Translations under genes and position numbers: made by a program
Source of the DNA: Dactylorhiza incarnata
Taxonomy: Eukaryota; Streptophyta; Magnoliopsida; Asparagales; Orchidaceae
Reading direction: 5' to 3'
Assembly (NCBI GenBank): GCA_033032865.1
Contig: JAWHQI010000262.1
Coordinates: forward strand, 2,852,001 to 2,916,000
DNA length: 64,000 nucleotides
Part shown: piece after piece, positions 34,593-45,642 of the stretch
How the letters are laid out: each line of letters begins with the position of its first letter
How positions within the stretch are numbered: the stretch's first letter is position 1
Notes under the pieces: model-generated
The model's database searches: none
Seen by the model: only the letters and a program-made list of their open reading frames with translations
Told to the model about the DNA's origin: nothing

Positions 34593-36321
34593 TGAAAGTC
34601 AATTGAATATCAGTTGAAGGTGATTGATATAATCAACCTTGCTTTGATACCAATTGAAAGTGGAGGTTAGTTCTTAATGTTACTCTAGAGGGGGGGGGGG
34701 GGGGGTGAATAGAGTATTAAAAACTTTCCCTTAATTTTATAGCGGAATTAAAATAGTGATATATATATGTGTATATTGAGTGAGTAATAAAAACAAACAC
34801 AAAGAAGGCACACAACACAGCAACACAGAAAATCACAAGCACAGAGACACAAGGATTTTTATAGTAGTTCCCCAATAAATCTGGGTACGTCTACTCTTCT
34901 ACCACACTTGGTAGGATCCACTAGGTTTTTGATCAGGTGCCCTATCACCAAGGGGTTTTTGTTCAGGTTTCCACACACCAAAGGAGCTTTTGATCAGGTG
35001 CTCTAACCCAATTACAAGTTTTTGTTCAGGTGCCCTGCCACCAAGGGTTTAACTTTTGAAGGGAGTTATAACCCTGTACAAGATGGGATAAAAGGGGTTA
35101 TGAAGTTCTTCTCTGTCAATATGCTGAGAGAAGACTGTAGTGGATGTATGTTGTAAAGTTCCTCTGTCTGATATGAAATGCTTGACAGCTTGAGGATGGA
35201 GCTTTCACTTGAATCAAATAATCTTCCTGTAGCTGATTAATCTGGAAGAATAAGTTCTTCAGATTTTTATTGCTCTTTTGAAGATCTGTACTTGCAGCTG
35301 ATTACTGAGAGAGTATTGTTGAAGTTGTTCTCAGAGAATGAGTGCTGCTATTGAGGAAGAAGATCTATTAGCTTTTGTTCTTCTTGTTCTTCCTGTAACC
35401 TTTTTCCTTCTTTTTCTCTGTACAGCTATATTGATATGTTCTGTATTTTGCTGTCGTGAAACTATGGAAGTAATAATCCTGCTGTATATCTTCTTCCTTT
35501 TTCTCTTTTGAAATCTCTGACAGATATTAAATGCAAATCCATTATATTAAGGAATATAATAATCTGAATAGATATATCCTGTACCGTAGATCTGATACGC
35601 CGTTTACATTTTTCCTTTTCCATAAAATGTCCTTTCCCGAGAAATGTCAACGACTATAATCTTGAAATAATAAAAGGAAATATATTATCCTTACTTATCT
35701 GGAAGAATAGAGCCGTTGCTGAAGAGATCTGAGTTCAGAGAATTGAATAATATAATCTTTCTGAAGTTCTGAACTGAAATAACAAATTTCGTCGACCACA
35801 AGAATTTTCGCCGAACACAAAATTGAGTTCGTCGACCTCAAATGAATCTTACTGGAAGAATTAAATTAATAAATTGGAGAAGAATTTTCGTCGATCTGAA
35901 GGTATTCGTCGAACGCAGACTGAGTTCGTCGAACAAAAATTCATCGAACAAAAATTCGTCGACCGCTAAACTGAGCAAAATTGTCGATCACTGAGACTGA
36001 ATAATTTCATCGACCGCTGAGACTGGATAATTTCGTCGACCGCAGAGACGGGATGAAATCGTCGACCGCTGAGCCGCTGAGACTGAAGATCGTCGACCGC
36101 TGAGAGCAAGCTGTTCGTCGAACGCAGAGTGTAAGCCGTTCGTCGAACGCAAAGAGCAGTTCGTCGAACGCAGTGTGGAGTTCGTCGAACGCAGAACCTG
36201 AATGATTTCTTGAGTTCTAACAGCCTAAACTCTTGACCCATTGACTATACATTGGGGTTAACTTGATCTTAGTAAACATATAGTGATCCTAGCCCAAATC
36301 AGAAATAGGGTTGTTCCAACA
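34593..36321 (-). repeat. Element C 5' LTR
   Basis: 1729 bp and colinear with 29774-31496; G run of 16 against 18. TATA box on the minus strand at 34858-34863. The motif array is at 35790-36200. The captured 62-base primer-site segment is at 34593-34654. Confidence 0.9.
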
Positions 36322-36326
36322 GAGTG

Positions 36327-37228
36327 TCGTCACCTTGGCCGAACCTATTTGGGAGGAGGTGATGAAGCTGCTTGAGGCAGTTTTTGTGTCAGAGATTTAG
36401 TATCTAGGCTGGGTCTCGAATGTTGTAATGGTAAAGAAAGCTGGTGGAGGTTGGGGAATGTGTGTAGATTTTTCGTTGTTAAATAAAGCTTGACTGAAGG
36501 ATTGCTATCCTCTGCCTCGAATCGACGCGTTGGTTGATTCAGCCGTTGGTTTTTCTGTGATGAGTTTTCTTGATGGGTTTTCAGGATACCACCAGATCCA
36601 GTTGCATCCCCCCGATTGTCTTGATGTATCCTTCGTCACCGGTGATGGCTGCTACAACTATAAGATGATGCCCTTCGGGTTGAAGAATGCAGGGGCTACC
36701 TACCAACGGATGATGGATCATGTTTTCAAGGAGCAAAAGGGGAGGAATCTGGAAGTGTATGTGGAGGAGCTCTTGATCAAAAGCAAGAGCGTCCAGGAGC
36801 ATGTTGCCGATCTAGTGGAGACCTTTGCGACGCTTTGAAAGTTCAAGATGAGGCTCAATCCTGTGAAGTGCAGGTTCGGGGCTAGTAGGGGAAAGTATTT
36901 GGGGCATCTCCTTACCCCGAAGGGAGTGGAACCCAATCCCGATAAGGTTAAGGCAATCCTGGAGATGACCTCGACAAAGAGCACCAAAGAAGTCCAGAGA
37001 TTGACTGGAAGGCTGGCAGGCCTTAGCCACTTCCTATCAAAAGCAGGGGAGATATGCTCTCCATTCTTCAAAATGCTTCGAAAGAATGAAGACTTTGAGT
37101 GGTCCGAAGAATGCGAGAAGGCGTTTGAGCGGTTAAAACATCAGTTAACTCTGACACCTCTCCTCCAAATCCCGAAAGAAGGTGAAGACCTACTCATTTA
37201 TCTGGGAGTAGGGGCACAGAAGCAGTAA
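36327..37228 (+). pseudogene. Tat2 reverse transcriptase
   Basis: Starts right after element C with VVTLAEPIWEEVMKLLEAVF, joining the RT N-terminus at 29768. WVSNVVMVKKAGGGWGMCVDF, SFLDGFSGYHQIQLHPPD and MPFGLKNAGATYQRMMDHVF are gypsy RT blocks. The catalytic YVDD reads YVEE (36758-36769), so the enzyme is inactive. After a stop at 36836 the thumb follows (MRLNPVKCRFGASRGKYLGH, 36848-37228), through FEWSEECEKAFERLK and the start of RNase H. Confidence 0.87.
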
Positions 37229-37667
37229 GCTCGATGATCGTCGGAGAATAAGGAAAGAAGCAGCTTCCCATCTATTATGTTAGTCGAGTGCTAAAGAAGG
37301 CGGAGTTGCGGTACTCTATCCTAGAGAAGCTTTCCTTCGCCTTGGTGGTGTCGGCGCGGAAGCTCCAGCCTTATTTTCAAGCTCACTCCATCCGGGTCAT
37401 CAGCGATCATCCCCTCTGAAGCATCCTTGAAGGAGTGGAGCATTCAGGAAGGATGATGAAATGGTTGGTAGAACTCAGTGAGTTTGACATTTCCTTCTCG
37501 CCTGGGTGGCGATCAAAGCACAGACGGTGTCAGATTTCTTAGCTGACTTCTTAGGAGAAGCAGATCCAAGCGGAGAACCATCCAATCTGGTTGCATGGAA
37601 GATGTTCGTGGATGGAGCTTCGGGCAAAAGCTCTGTGTGAGTAGGCATCATGCTTGTCAGCCCACAG
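37229..37667 (+). pseudogene. Tat2 RNase H and start of aRNH
   Basis: Frame-broken but readable: LPIYYVSRVLKKAELRYSIL, EKLSFALVVSARKLQPYF, QAHSIRVISDHPL, then SGRMMKWLVELSEFDISF. The archaeal-type RNase H opens with WKMFVDGASGKSS near 37600 and is cut at 37667 by element B. The duplicated target CACAG is at 37663-37667. Confidence 0.8.
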
Positions 37668-38750
37668 TGAAAGTGCACAATGTGCCTCTGAGACTCCTCT
37701 AGGGGGGGGGGGGTGAATAGAGATTTAAATTTATTTCTATTCTATTTGTTCAAGTACAATAAAACCTAAGTATTATGCTTCGCAAAGATAAATCCCAGAA
37801 TAAATAACTACAGTTAAGTAATGAAAGAAAAAGCAGTAAATGAAATCGAAGCTATGAGGGACAAAACAGAAAATTGACAATCCAGAAGACACAGAATTTT
37901 TTATAGAGATTTCCCAAAATGTGGGTACTCCCCAGCCTCTTCTACCACCTGGTAGGGATGCACCACTAAGCCTGAGTCTTTTGGTAATGAGACTCTTAGA
38001 ACCACTGATCTTGTGACAAGGAGATCATGAACCACCAGATCTTTTGATAAGGAGATCTTTAACCACCATATCTTTTGATTAGGAGATCTTGAACCACTGA
38101 ATACTTTGAAGAGGGATTAATAAAACTCTTTTACATAAGGGAATTAGAAAGAAAAAGTAAGAAATAGAAGGGTTGATGGAATTCTGTTTTCAGAATTCTT
38201 CTGAAAGGTTGTATGAAGAACAACCTCTTGAGTCTTTCACTGGATCTGCTCTTGATTAACTCCTGATTATAATAGTGATGGATTGCATGAGCTCTAGTTG
38301 TCAAATCCTTGTTCTTCTCTTCCTATAGAACTCTGGCTGTTATATGATTGTGTTGAGAAGCAGCCTTCAGTTGTTCTGTTGTTCAGGAGAGAGCAGTTCT
38401 TTCTTCTCTTTTCTGTTCACTGTTAGGGTTCTTGAGAGAGGAAGAAGAAGAGACAACTCTAGAGAAGTTGTTGGCCGGTTGTGATGAATGCCCTGTCTTT
38501 CTTTTTCTCCTCTTGCCTTTTATTGTCCCTGTTCAATTTTTTAATTTGTTTCCTTTTCTGGTAAGACCTGAAAAGGTATTTTTGTCTGGATATTTACTTC
38601 TTCTTTCCTTCTTTAATTCCTGACCCGTCCACCAACATAAAACTTGTTTCTAAGAAAGATTTTCTCTGTCCTCTGTTAATTGTTCATTCCATTTGAGGTA
38701 ATTAAGGAGCCGTTGGAGAACGGTATTGAGAGAGGTGGGCCATGAGAGAG
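37668..38750 (-). repeat. Sirevirus B 3' LTR, distal (U5-side) part
   Basis: Minus-strand LTR end ..GCACTTTCA. Matches 55646-56737. A 12-G run near 37702. TATA on the minus strand at 37900-37905. AGATCTTTTGATAAGGAGATC-like units repeat about every 31 bases (37983-38100). It is interrupted at 38750 by F, whose target duplicate GAGAG is 38746-38750. Confidence 0.9.
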
Positions 38751-40240
38751 TGATGAGTAGTATTTATGCGTATTTTAATTATTGTATTTAGTTTAGTTTT
38801 AATTTAAAATTGCAAATATTATTTATATTTTAGTTTAAAATCACTTCTTTTATAATTTCTATTCTAAATGTAGTTTTACTTTTGTTTTGCAGATTTTCTG
38901 GTGTTTTTGGACAAATTCCATAGTACACGCCCTCAGTCACGCCCGTGACCAAGGGCGTATAACCTAAAGATCTGCGTTTGACGAAAACTGAGTTGAGTTC
39001 GACGAATCTACCGCCGCACCGCAAGTCACGCCCTAGGTCATGCCCATGACCCAAAGTCACGCCCATGACCAAGGGCATGTAAACATAGAATCTTCCCAGC
39101 GGGCTGCCGTCAAAACGTGGAGATGTTGTCGAGGAGTTGACCCAAGTCACCCCCGTGACCAAAGGGTCACGCCCGTGACTTTTCACGCGTGATCCCTGCT
39201 CCCTGCCGCGCCGAATTCAAGCCCATGCAACATTGATGGAGTTGACCCCAGTCACGCCCGTGACCAATAGGTCACACCCGTGACTTTTCACGCGTGATCT
39301 CTTTTCGTTGTAGTGCCGCACTCAAGCCCACGCCGCATTGATGAAGCCGCCCAAGTACACGCCCGTGACCAAAGTTACATGGGCGTGTAATGTCCTTTTT
39401 CGCGACAATGTCATGCAGGACCCACGCCGATGTCGCAGCCGTGCAGAACAATATTACACGCCCTAGGTCACGCCCATGACCGAGGGCGTGTAACCTGGGA
39501 ATTTTTCCTATAAATTCAGAGGCTCCACTCCAGCATTCCATTCCCTCCCCCCTGCTCATTTGGGTTCTTCTTGTACAGATTTTTCTTATTTCCATGTTTA
39601 TGCTTAGTTTTTATTTAATGCAATTTTCTTTGCTTGTAATTTCATTTCATGCAAGTAGCCTAGTTTCATTGCAATGCAATGTAACTTAGTTTAATTTCAT
39701 GTATCTCTCTTTTTATGTAATGAAAATTTAAGCTTCCTTTAATTTTTGAATATTCTCTTTCTTCCTCTTAATTTAGTCTTGTCTTCATTATTTTATTTTT
39801 GTTGTTCTCTTTTTAGTTAGTTTTAATTACGCTTCCCTTATCAAATTTTATTTCCTATAAAATAATAGTTAGCTTTCTCGAAGTAGAAGTACTCGACAAC
39901 CCCGAGTTTAAATACGACCTTGATATTTTCTTTAAAATATCCTATGCTATACGCGATAAGGTACACTTGCCTTTTCGAATGAGTAGTTTGGATTATATTT
40001 ACAAAAACTTGCAAAAACTTTCTCCTTTTCTTTTTAAATATTTAGAGAATTCGGTGCCGCCGCCGTGGCGTAAACGTCGATATTCCGAAAGAAGGAAAGA
40101 CTATTACTTCTATCATCTCGATAGGTAGGATAATGGTTAGTTCCTCGAAGTAGGATTACTCGCGAGACGCCTCGAACGCGCCCGTCGAATTCTAATTGTA
40201 TCACAGAAAGGCTTTTGCAAATCTTAAATTTTTATCATCA
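38751..40240 (+). repeat. Element F LTR 1
   Basis: 1490 bp, TGATGAGTAG..TTATCATCA. 38930-39500 holds about ten GTCACGCCCGTGAC dyads and GGGCGTGTAA half units. TATAAATTC near 39512 may be the TATA box. A conserved GTTTAAATACGACC and CGATAGG block lies near the 3' end. Minus-strand ORFs across the dyads are by-products of the repeats. Confidence 0.88.
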
Positions 40241-40246
40241 AGTTTT

Positions 40247-40263
40247 TGGCGCCGTTGCCAGGG
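40247..40263 (+). other. Element F primer-binding site, tRNA-Asp
   Basis: TGGCGCCGTTGCCAGGG is complementary to the 3' end of plant tRNA-Asp at 16 of 17 positions. A tRNA-Asp primer is typical of Athila-type and related gypsy/LARD elements. The copy at 43679-43695 reads TGGCGCCGTTGCTGGGG, also one mismatch. Confidence 0.85.
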
Positions 40264-40917
40264 ACTATTTTTTGTCGATATTTTGAAAAGAGAGAGCGCT
40301 ATTACTTTTATCTTTTTTCTTATTCTTTTTTGTTTATCTAAAAGAAAAAATTCCTTTCTTTTCTTTTTTTTTTAATTTATTTTAGTAATTTTCAAAAAAA
40401 AAATTCCTTTTGAAAAAACAAAAAATTGAAAACACAAAATCATTATAAAACTAATCAAAACCACAAAAATAATAAGTAACTTTTATGTTTTATTTCTTTT
40501 TATTTTTGTGTTTTGTTTTATTGTTTTAAAAGTAATTTTGAAGGTAATCGTGGTGATCGTCCGTCTCCAAATCAGGGACGTCCTTCTTTCTCCCCTCCTT
40601 GTTATTTTCTTTCATTAATCTTGTGCTTGTATTTTAATTTATTGTTCTCCATACTTAGCTTTCAACATTGGGGACAATGATGAATTTTAAGTATGGGGGT
40701 GTATTTCCCTTCTCTTAAATTATAAAACCGTAGAAAATTTCTAAAAAAAATTTTAAAATCCCAAAATTCCAAAAATATTTACTCTGTACATAGTTTATTT
40801 TCATTTTGTACATAGTTTATTTCCTTTTTTATTGTCTTTTTCAAAAGAAAAATTAGTTTAAAAAAAAATAGAAAACCCAAAAATATTCAAAAAAAATTAG
40901 ATAATCGAAAATTTAAA

Positions 40918-41004
40918 TCTTGGAAAAGACGTTTGGGCTATCATCCCATCACACTCATAGTACCTTGCGAACCCTTCACCGGGTAGACCTCGGGAAGTCT
41001 AAGA
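40918..41004 (+). ncRNA. Conserved structured motif in F internal domain 1
   Basis: An 87-base, GC-richer island in A/T-rich DNA. Contains TTTGGGCTATCATCCCATCA, TAGTACC, GCGAACC and CTCGGGAAG. Predicted pairs: TCTTGG (40918-40923) with CTAAGA (40999-41004); ACCC (40971-40974) with GGGT (40981-40984) around a 6-base loop. The same motif is in internal domain 2 (44388-44475) and, on the minus strand, in element D (62534-62625). It may be a packaging or dimerisation signal (inference). Confidence 0.55.
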
Positions 41005-41560
41005 ATTTACAAATTTTTTTTTTGTTTTTTTAGTTTATGTTTAACATTTTTATTATTTAGATAATATCAAAAATCCAAAAAAAAAGTGATAATATCAAAT
41101 ATACAAAAAAAATATAATATCAAAAATTTCAAAAAAAATTGAAATAACTTAGAAAAATCCCAAAAATATAATATGCCCTTACTTTGGTTTTTGTTATTTC
41201 CAAAATCATTTAGAGGTTATTTATAAGCATTTATATTTTTTTTGCTAATCATTTATTCTATCATGGTTTGCTAAATCTAATTTTTGTTTAAGTGATTTAG
41301 TGTTAAGAAATATTTTATGATTTTAATTTGATTAGAGATATTTCTTTAGCACTTCTTCTCTTTTATTTTAAATAGTAATAATTTTTTAGTAATCTTGCTT
41401 AAACACCTTTAGATTTTAATTATTTCTACCTCAAGCTTTTAAAATCTTAGGAAAGTATAAATTACTAAAATTTGCTCTCAAAAATAATTTAATTTATAAG
41501 CTAGAAATCTTTTCTCTACCCTACCCATTTGATGGCATAAAAAAAGGTATTTTACAAGAT

Positions 41561-41780
41561 CATATGTCATGGGAATAAGATGATAAAATTCATTATTCCC
41601 TAAACATATGCACCCAAAATAATTTTTAAAAGATTATATGGCATGGAGTAAGAGGATAAAATTCATTACTCCTAAACATATACATTTTGGGTTTTTATTT
41701 GAAGAGAAGTTTATCATTTTGCAAATTAGAAAAAAAACCACTTTGGTGAAAAGGATAAAGTCCATCACCTTCATTCAAAG
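41561..41780 (+). ncRNA. Three tandem hairpins with a shared loop, F internal domain 1
   Basis: Hairpin 1 (41561-41610): GGGAATAA/TTATTCCC inside CATATG/CATATG. Hairpin 2 (41635-41682): GGAGTAA/TTACTCC inside TATATG/CATATA. Hairpin 3 (41741-41780): GGTGA/TCACC inside CTTT/AAAG. All have a loop close to GATAAARTYCAT. The stems differ but pair, which supports RNA structure. CCCAAAAT (41612-41619) also pairs with ATTTTGGG around hairpin 2. Confidence 0.55.
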
Positions 41781-42159
41781 ATCTCTTCTTATGCCAAATT
41801 GTATGAACCCCCCCTAACCCAATATCTTTGATCTAGATTTAAATTATGTTATGGAGAGAGCAATACTTAGTAAGTTACTTTTTCCTTTAGCTTTTTCAAA
41901 GTTATGGTTTTTATAAATTTTAAATCTAATTTTGTTTACTTATTACTCAATTTTGTTAATTAGTTAATATTTTTGAGAACTCTTGGCTAAATATTTTTCT
42001 CTTATTATTCTAATTTCATAATTTAGGACTTAATTCGTCAATCCTTAAATTTTCTTTTTAGCTTACTTGTGATTTAATAAATTTTTAAACTTAATTAAAT
42101 TTTTTATTAAATGTATTATAAATATTTCTCATACTTTTGCTCTGGAATAACAAAAGCTT

Positions 42160-42170
42160 AAGTATGGGGG
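42160..42170 (+). other. Element F polypurine tract before LTR 2
   Basis: AAGTATGGGGG, four bases before LTR 2. The same tract (with one extra G) precedes LTR 3 at 45627-45638. Confidence 0.75.
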
Positions 42171-42174
42171 TATT

Positions 42175-43672
42175 TGATTAGTAGTATTTATGCGTATTTT
42201 AATTATTGTATTTAGTTTAGTTTTAATTTAAAATTGCAAATATTATTTATATTTTAGGTTAAAATCACTTCTTTTATAATTTCTATTCTAAATGTAGTTT
42301 TACTTTTGTTTTACAGATTTTCTGGTGTTTTTGGACAAATTCCATAGTGCACGCCCTCAGTCACGCCCGTGACCAAGGGCATGTAACCTAAAGATCTGCG
42401 TTTGATGAAAACTGAGCTGAGTTCAATGAATCCACCGCCGCACCGCAAGTCAAGCCCCAGGTCACGCCCGTGACCCAAAGTCACACCCGTGACCAAGGGC
42501 GTGTAAACATAGAATCTTCCCAGCGGGCTGCCGTCGAGACGTGGAGATGCCGTCGAGGAGTTGACCCAAGTCACGCCCGTGAACAAAGGGTCACGCCCAT
42601 GACTTTTCACGCGTGATCCCTGCTCCCTGCCGCGCCGAATTCAAGCCCATGCAGCATTGATGGAGTTGACCCCATTCATGCCCGTGACCAATAGGTCACG
42701 CTCGTAACTTTTCACGCGTGATCTCTTTTTGCTGCAGCGCCACACTCAAGCCCACGCCGCATTGATGAAGTCGCTCAAGTACACGCCCGTGACCAAAGTT
42801 ACACGGGCGTGTAATGCCCTTTTTCGCGACACTATCACGCAGGACCCACGCCGATGTCGCAGCCGTACAAAACAATATTATACGCCCTAGGTCACGCCCG
42901 TGACCGAGGGCGTGTAACTTGGAAATTTTTCCTATAAATTCAGAGGCTCCACTCCAACATTCCATTCTCTTCCCCCTGCCCATTTGGGCTCCTCTTGTAC
43001 AAATTTTTCTTATTTCCATGTTTATGCTTAGTTTTTAATTAATGCAATTTTCTTTGTTTAATTTCTTGTAATTTCATTTCAGCAAGTTAGCCTAGTTTCA
43101 TTTCAATGCAATGTAACTTAGTTTAATTTCATGTATCTCTCTTTTTATGTAATGAAAATTTAATCTTCCTTTAATTTTTGAAAATTCTCTTTCTTCCTCT
43201 TAATTTAGTCTTGTCTTCTTTATTTTATTTTTGTTGTTCTCTTTTTAGTTAGTTTTAATTACGCTTCCCTTATCAACTTTTATTTTCGATAAAATAATAG
43301 TTAGCTTTCTCGAAGTAGAAGTACTCGACAACCCCGAGTTTAAATACGACCTTGATATTTTCTTTAAAATATCCTATGCTATACGCGATAAGGTACACTT
43401 GCCTTTTCGAATGATCAGTTTGGATTATATTAACAAAAACTTGCAAAAACTTTCTCCTTTTCTTTTTAAATATTTAGAGAATTCGGCGCCGCCGCCGCGA
43501 CGTAAACGTCGATATTTCGAAAGAAGAAAAGACTATTACTTCTATCATCTCGATAGGTAGAATAATGGTTAGTTCCTCGAAGTAGGATTACTCGCGAGAC
43601 GCCTCGAACATGCCCGTCGAATTCTAATTGTACCATAGAAAGGCTTTTGCAAATCTTAAATTTTTATAATCA
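42175..43672 (+). repeat. Element F LTR 2 (central)
   Basis: 1498 bp, TGATTAGTAG..TATAATCA, so both its ends have mutated relative to LTR 1 and LTR 3. Acts as 3' LTR of one unit and 5' LTR of the next. GTCACG-type dyads at 42350-42900. Confidence 0.88.
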
Positions 43673-45642
43673 AGTTTTTGGCGCCGTTGCTGGGGACTAT
43701 TTTTTGTTGATATTTTGAAAAGAGAGAGCGCTATTACTTTTATCTTTTTTTCTTGTTCTTTTATGTTTATCTAAAAGAAAAAAATTCCTTTCTTTTCTTT
43801 TCTCTTTATTTATTTATTTATTTTTGTAATTTAAAAAAAAATTCCTTTTGAAAAAAAGAAAAAAAATTGAAAACACAAAAACATTATAAAACTAATCAAA
43901 ATCGAAAAAATAATAAGTAACTTTTAGGTTTTATTTCTTTTTATTTTTGTGTTTTTTTTTATTGTTTTAAAAGTAATTTTGCAGGTAATCGTGGTGACCG
44001 TCCGTCTCCAAATCGGGGACGTCCTTCTTTCTCCCCTCCTTGTTATTTTCTTTCATTAATCTTGTGCTTGTATTTTAATTTATTGTTCTCCATACTTAGC
44101 TTTCAACATTGTGGACAATGATGAATTTGAAGTATGTGGGTGTATTTTTTTTAAGTATGAGGGTGTATTTCCCTTCTCTTAAATTATAAAATCGTAGAAA
44201 ATTTCTAAAAAAAATTTTAATATCCCAAAATTCCAAAAATATTTACTGTGTACATAGTTTATTTTCGTTTTGTACATAGTTTATTTCCTTTTTATTGTCT
44301 TTTTCAAAAGAAAAAATAGCTTTTTCAAAAAGAAAAAAATAGAAAACCCAAAAATATTCAAAAAAATTAGATAATCGAAAATTTAAATCTTGGAAAGGGA
44401 CGTTTGGGCTATCATCCCATCACACTCCTAGTACCTTGCGAACCCTTCACCGGGTAGACCTCGGGAAGTCTAAGAATTAACAAAAATTTTTTAGTTTTTT
44501 TTTGTTTATGTTTAACATTTTTATTATTTAGATAATATCAAAAATCCAAAAAAAAAAGAGATAATATCAAAAATCCAAAAAAATATAATATCAAAAATAA
44601 AAAAAATGAAATAACATAGAAAAATCCCAAAATTATAATTAGCCCTTACTTTGGTTTTTGTTATTTCCAAAATCATTTAGAGGTTATTTATAAGCATTTA
44701 TATTTTTTTTGCTAATCATTTATTCTATCATGGTTTGCTAAATCTAATTTTTGTTTAAGTGATTTAGTGTTAAGAAATATTTTATGATTTTAATGATTAG
44801 AGATATTTCTTTAGCACTTCTTATCTTTTATTTTAAATTGTTACAATTTTTTGGTAATCTTGCTTAAACACCTTTAGATTTTAATTATTTCTACCTCAAG
44901 CTTTAAAAATCTTAGGAAAGTTTAAATTACTAAAATTTGCTCTCAAAATAATTTAATTTATAAGCTAGAAATCTTTTCTCTACCCTACCCCTTTGATGGC
45001 ATAAAAAAGGTATTTTAAAAGATCATATGTCATGGGAATAAGAGGATAAAATTCATTATTCCCTAAACATTTGCACCCAAAATAAATTTTAAAAGATTAT
45101 ATGGTATGGAGTAAGAGGATAAAATTCATTACTCCTAACCATATACATTTTTGGTTTTTATTAGAAGAGAAGTTTATCATTTTGCAAATTAGAAAAAAAA
45201 AAACCACTTTGGTGAAAAGGATAAAGTCCATCACCTTCATTCAAAGATCTCTTCTTATGCCAAATTTTATGAACCCCCACTAACCCAATATCTTTGATCT
45301 AGATTTAAATTATGTTATGGAGAGAGCAATACTTAGTAAGTTACTTTTTCCTTTAGCTTTTTCAAAGTTATGGTTTTTTATAAATTTTAAATCTAATTTT
45401 GTTTACTTATTACTCAATTTTGTTAACTAGTTAATATTTTTGAGAACTCTTGGCTAAATATTTTTCTCTTATTATTCTAATTTCATAATTTAGGACTTAA
45501 TTCATCAATCCTTAAATTTTCTTTTTAGCTTACTTGTGATTCAATAAATTTTTAGACTTAATTAAAATTTTTATTAAATGTCTTATAAAAATTTCTCACA
45601 CTTTTGCTCTGGAATAACAAAAGCTTAAGTATGGGGGGTATT
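43673..45642 (+). other. Element F internal domain 2, non-coding
   Basis: Colinear with internal domain 1 and very similar. The first purine tract is decayed and duplicated (AAGTATGTGGG and AAGTATGAGGG, 44130-44168). Structured motif at 44388-44475, hairpin triplet at 45024-45246, polypurine tract at 45627-45638. In hairpin 2 here the outer stem is TATATGGT/ACCATATA, two pairs longer than in domain 1. Confidence 0.75.

Larger units (their letters stand above)
29774..36321 (-). mobile_element. Element C: non-autonomous Sirevirus derivative
   Basis: Two LTRs (1723 and 1729 bp), initiator-Met primer site, truncated gag, no pol, remnant of the third ORF and a polypurine tract, flanked by GAGTG duplicates (29769-29773 and 36322-36326). 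The LTR starts TGTTGGAACAACCC like Sirevirus A and shares its polypurine tract, but the U3 repeats and LTR end differ. The gag lost its zinc knuckle. It would depend on proteins from a related full element. Confidence 0.9.
40241..42174 (+). other. Element F internal domain 1, non-coding
   Basis: Begins with the tRNA-Asp primer site. There is no ORF of note, though 40541-40610 may be a scrap of old coding sequence. CATTGGGGACAATG (40667-40680) is followed by AAGTATGGGGG (40689-40699), the ending typical of Athila/Tat-like gypsy coding regions. The structured motif lies at 40918-41004 and the hairpin triplet at 41561-41780. A second AAGTATGGGGG (42160-42170) is the polypurine tract before LTR 2. 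The rest is A/T-rich. Confidence 0.75.

Noticed and set aside
36530..36838. Host gene or functional RT from the short clean ORF
   Set aside because: It is part of Tat2 RT cut by C, with YVEE in place of YVDD.
38830..39186. Minus-strand ORFs with repeated peptides in F (also 39272, 42311, 42696, 45722, 46109)
   Set aside because: They are translations of the GTCACGCCCGTGAC repeats in LTR DNA; the periodic peptide follows from the repeat.
40247..40263. tRNA-Asp gene fragment
   Set aside because: Only the 3' complement is present, directly after an LTR: a primer-binding site, not a tRNA gene.
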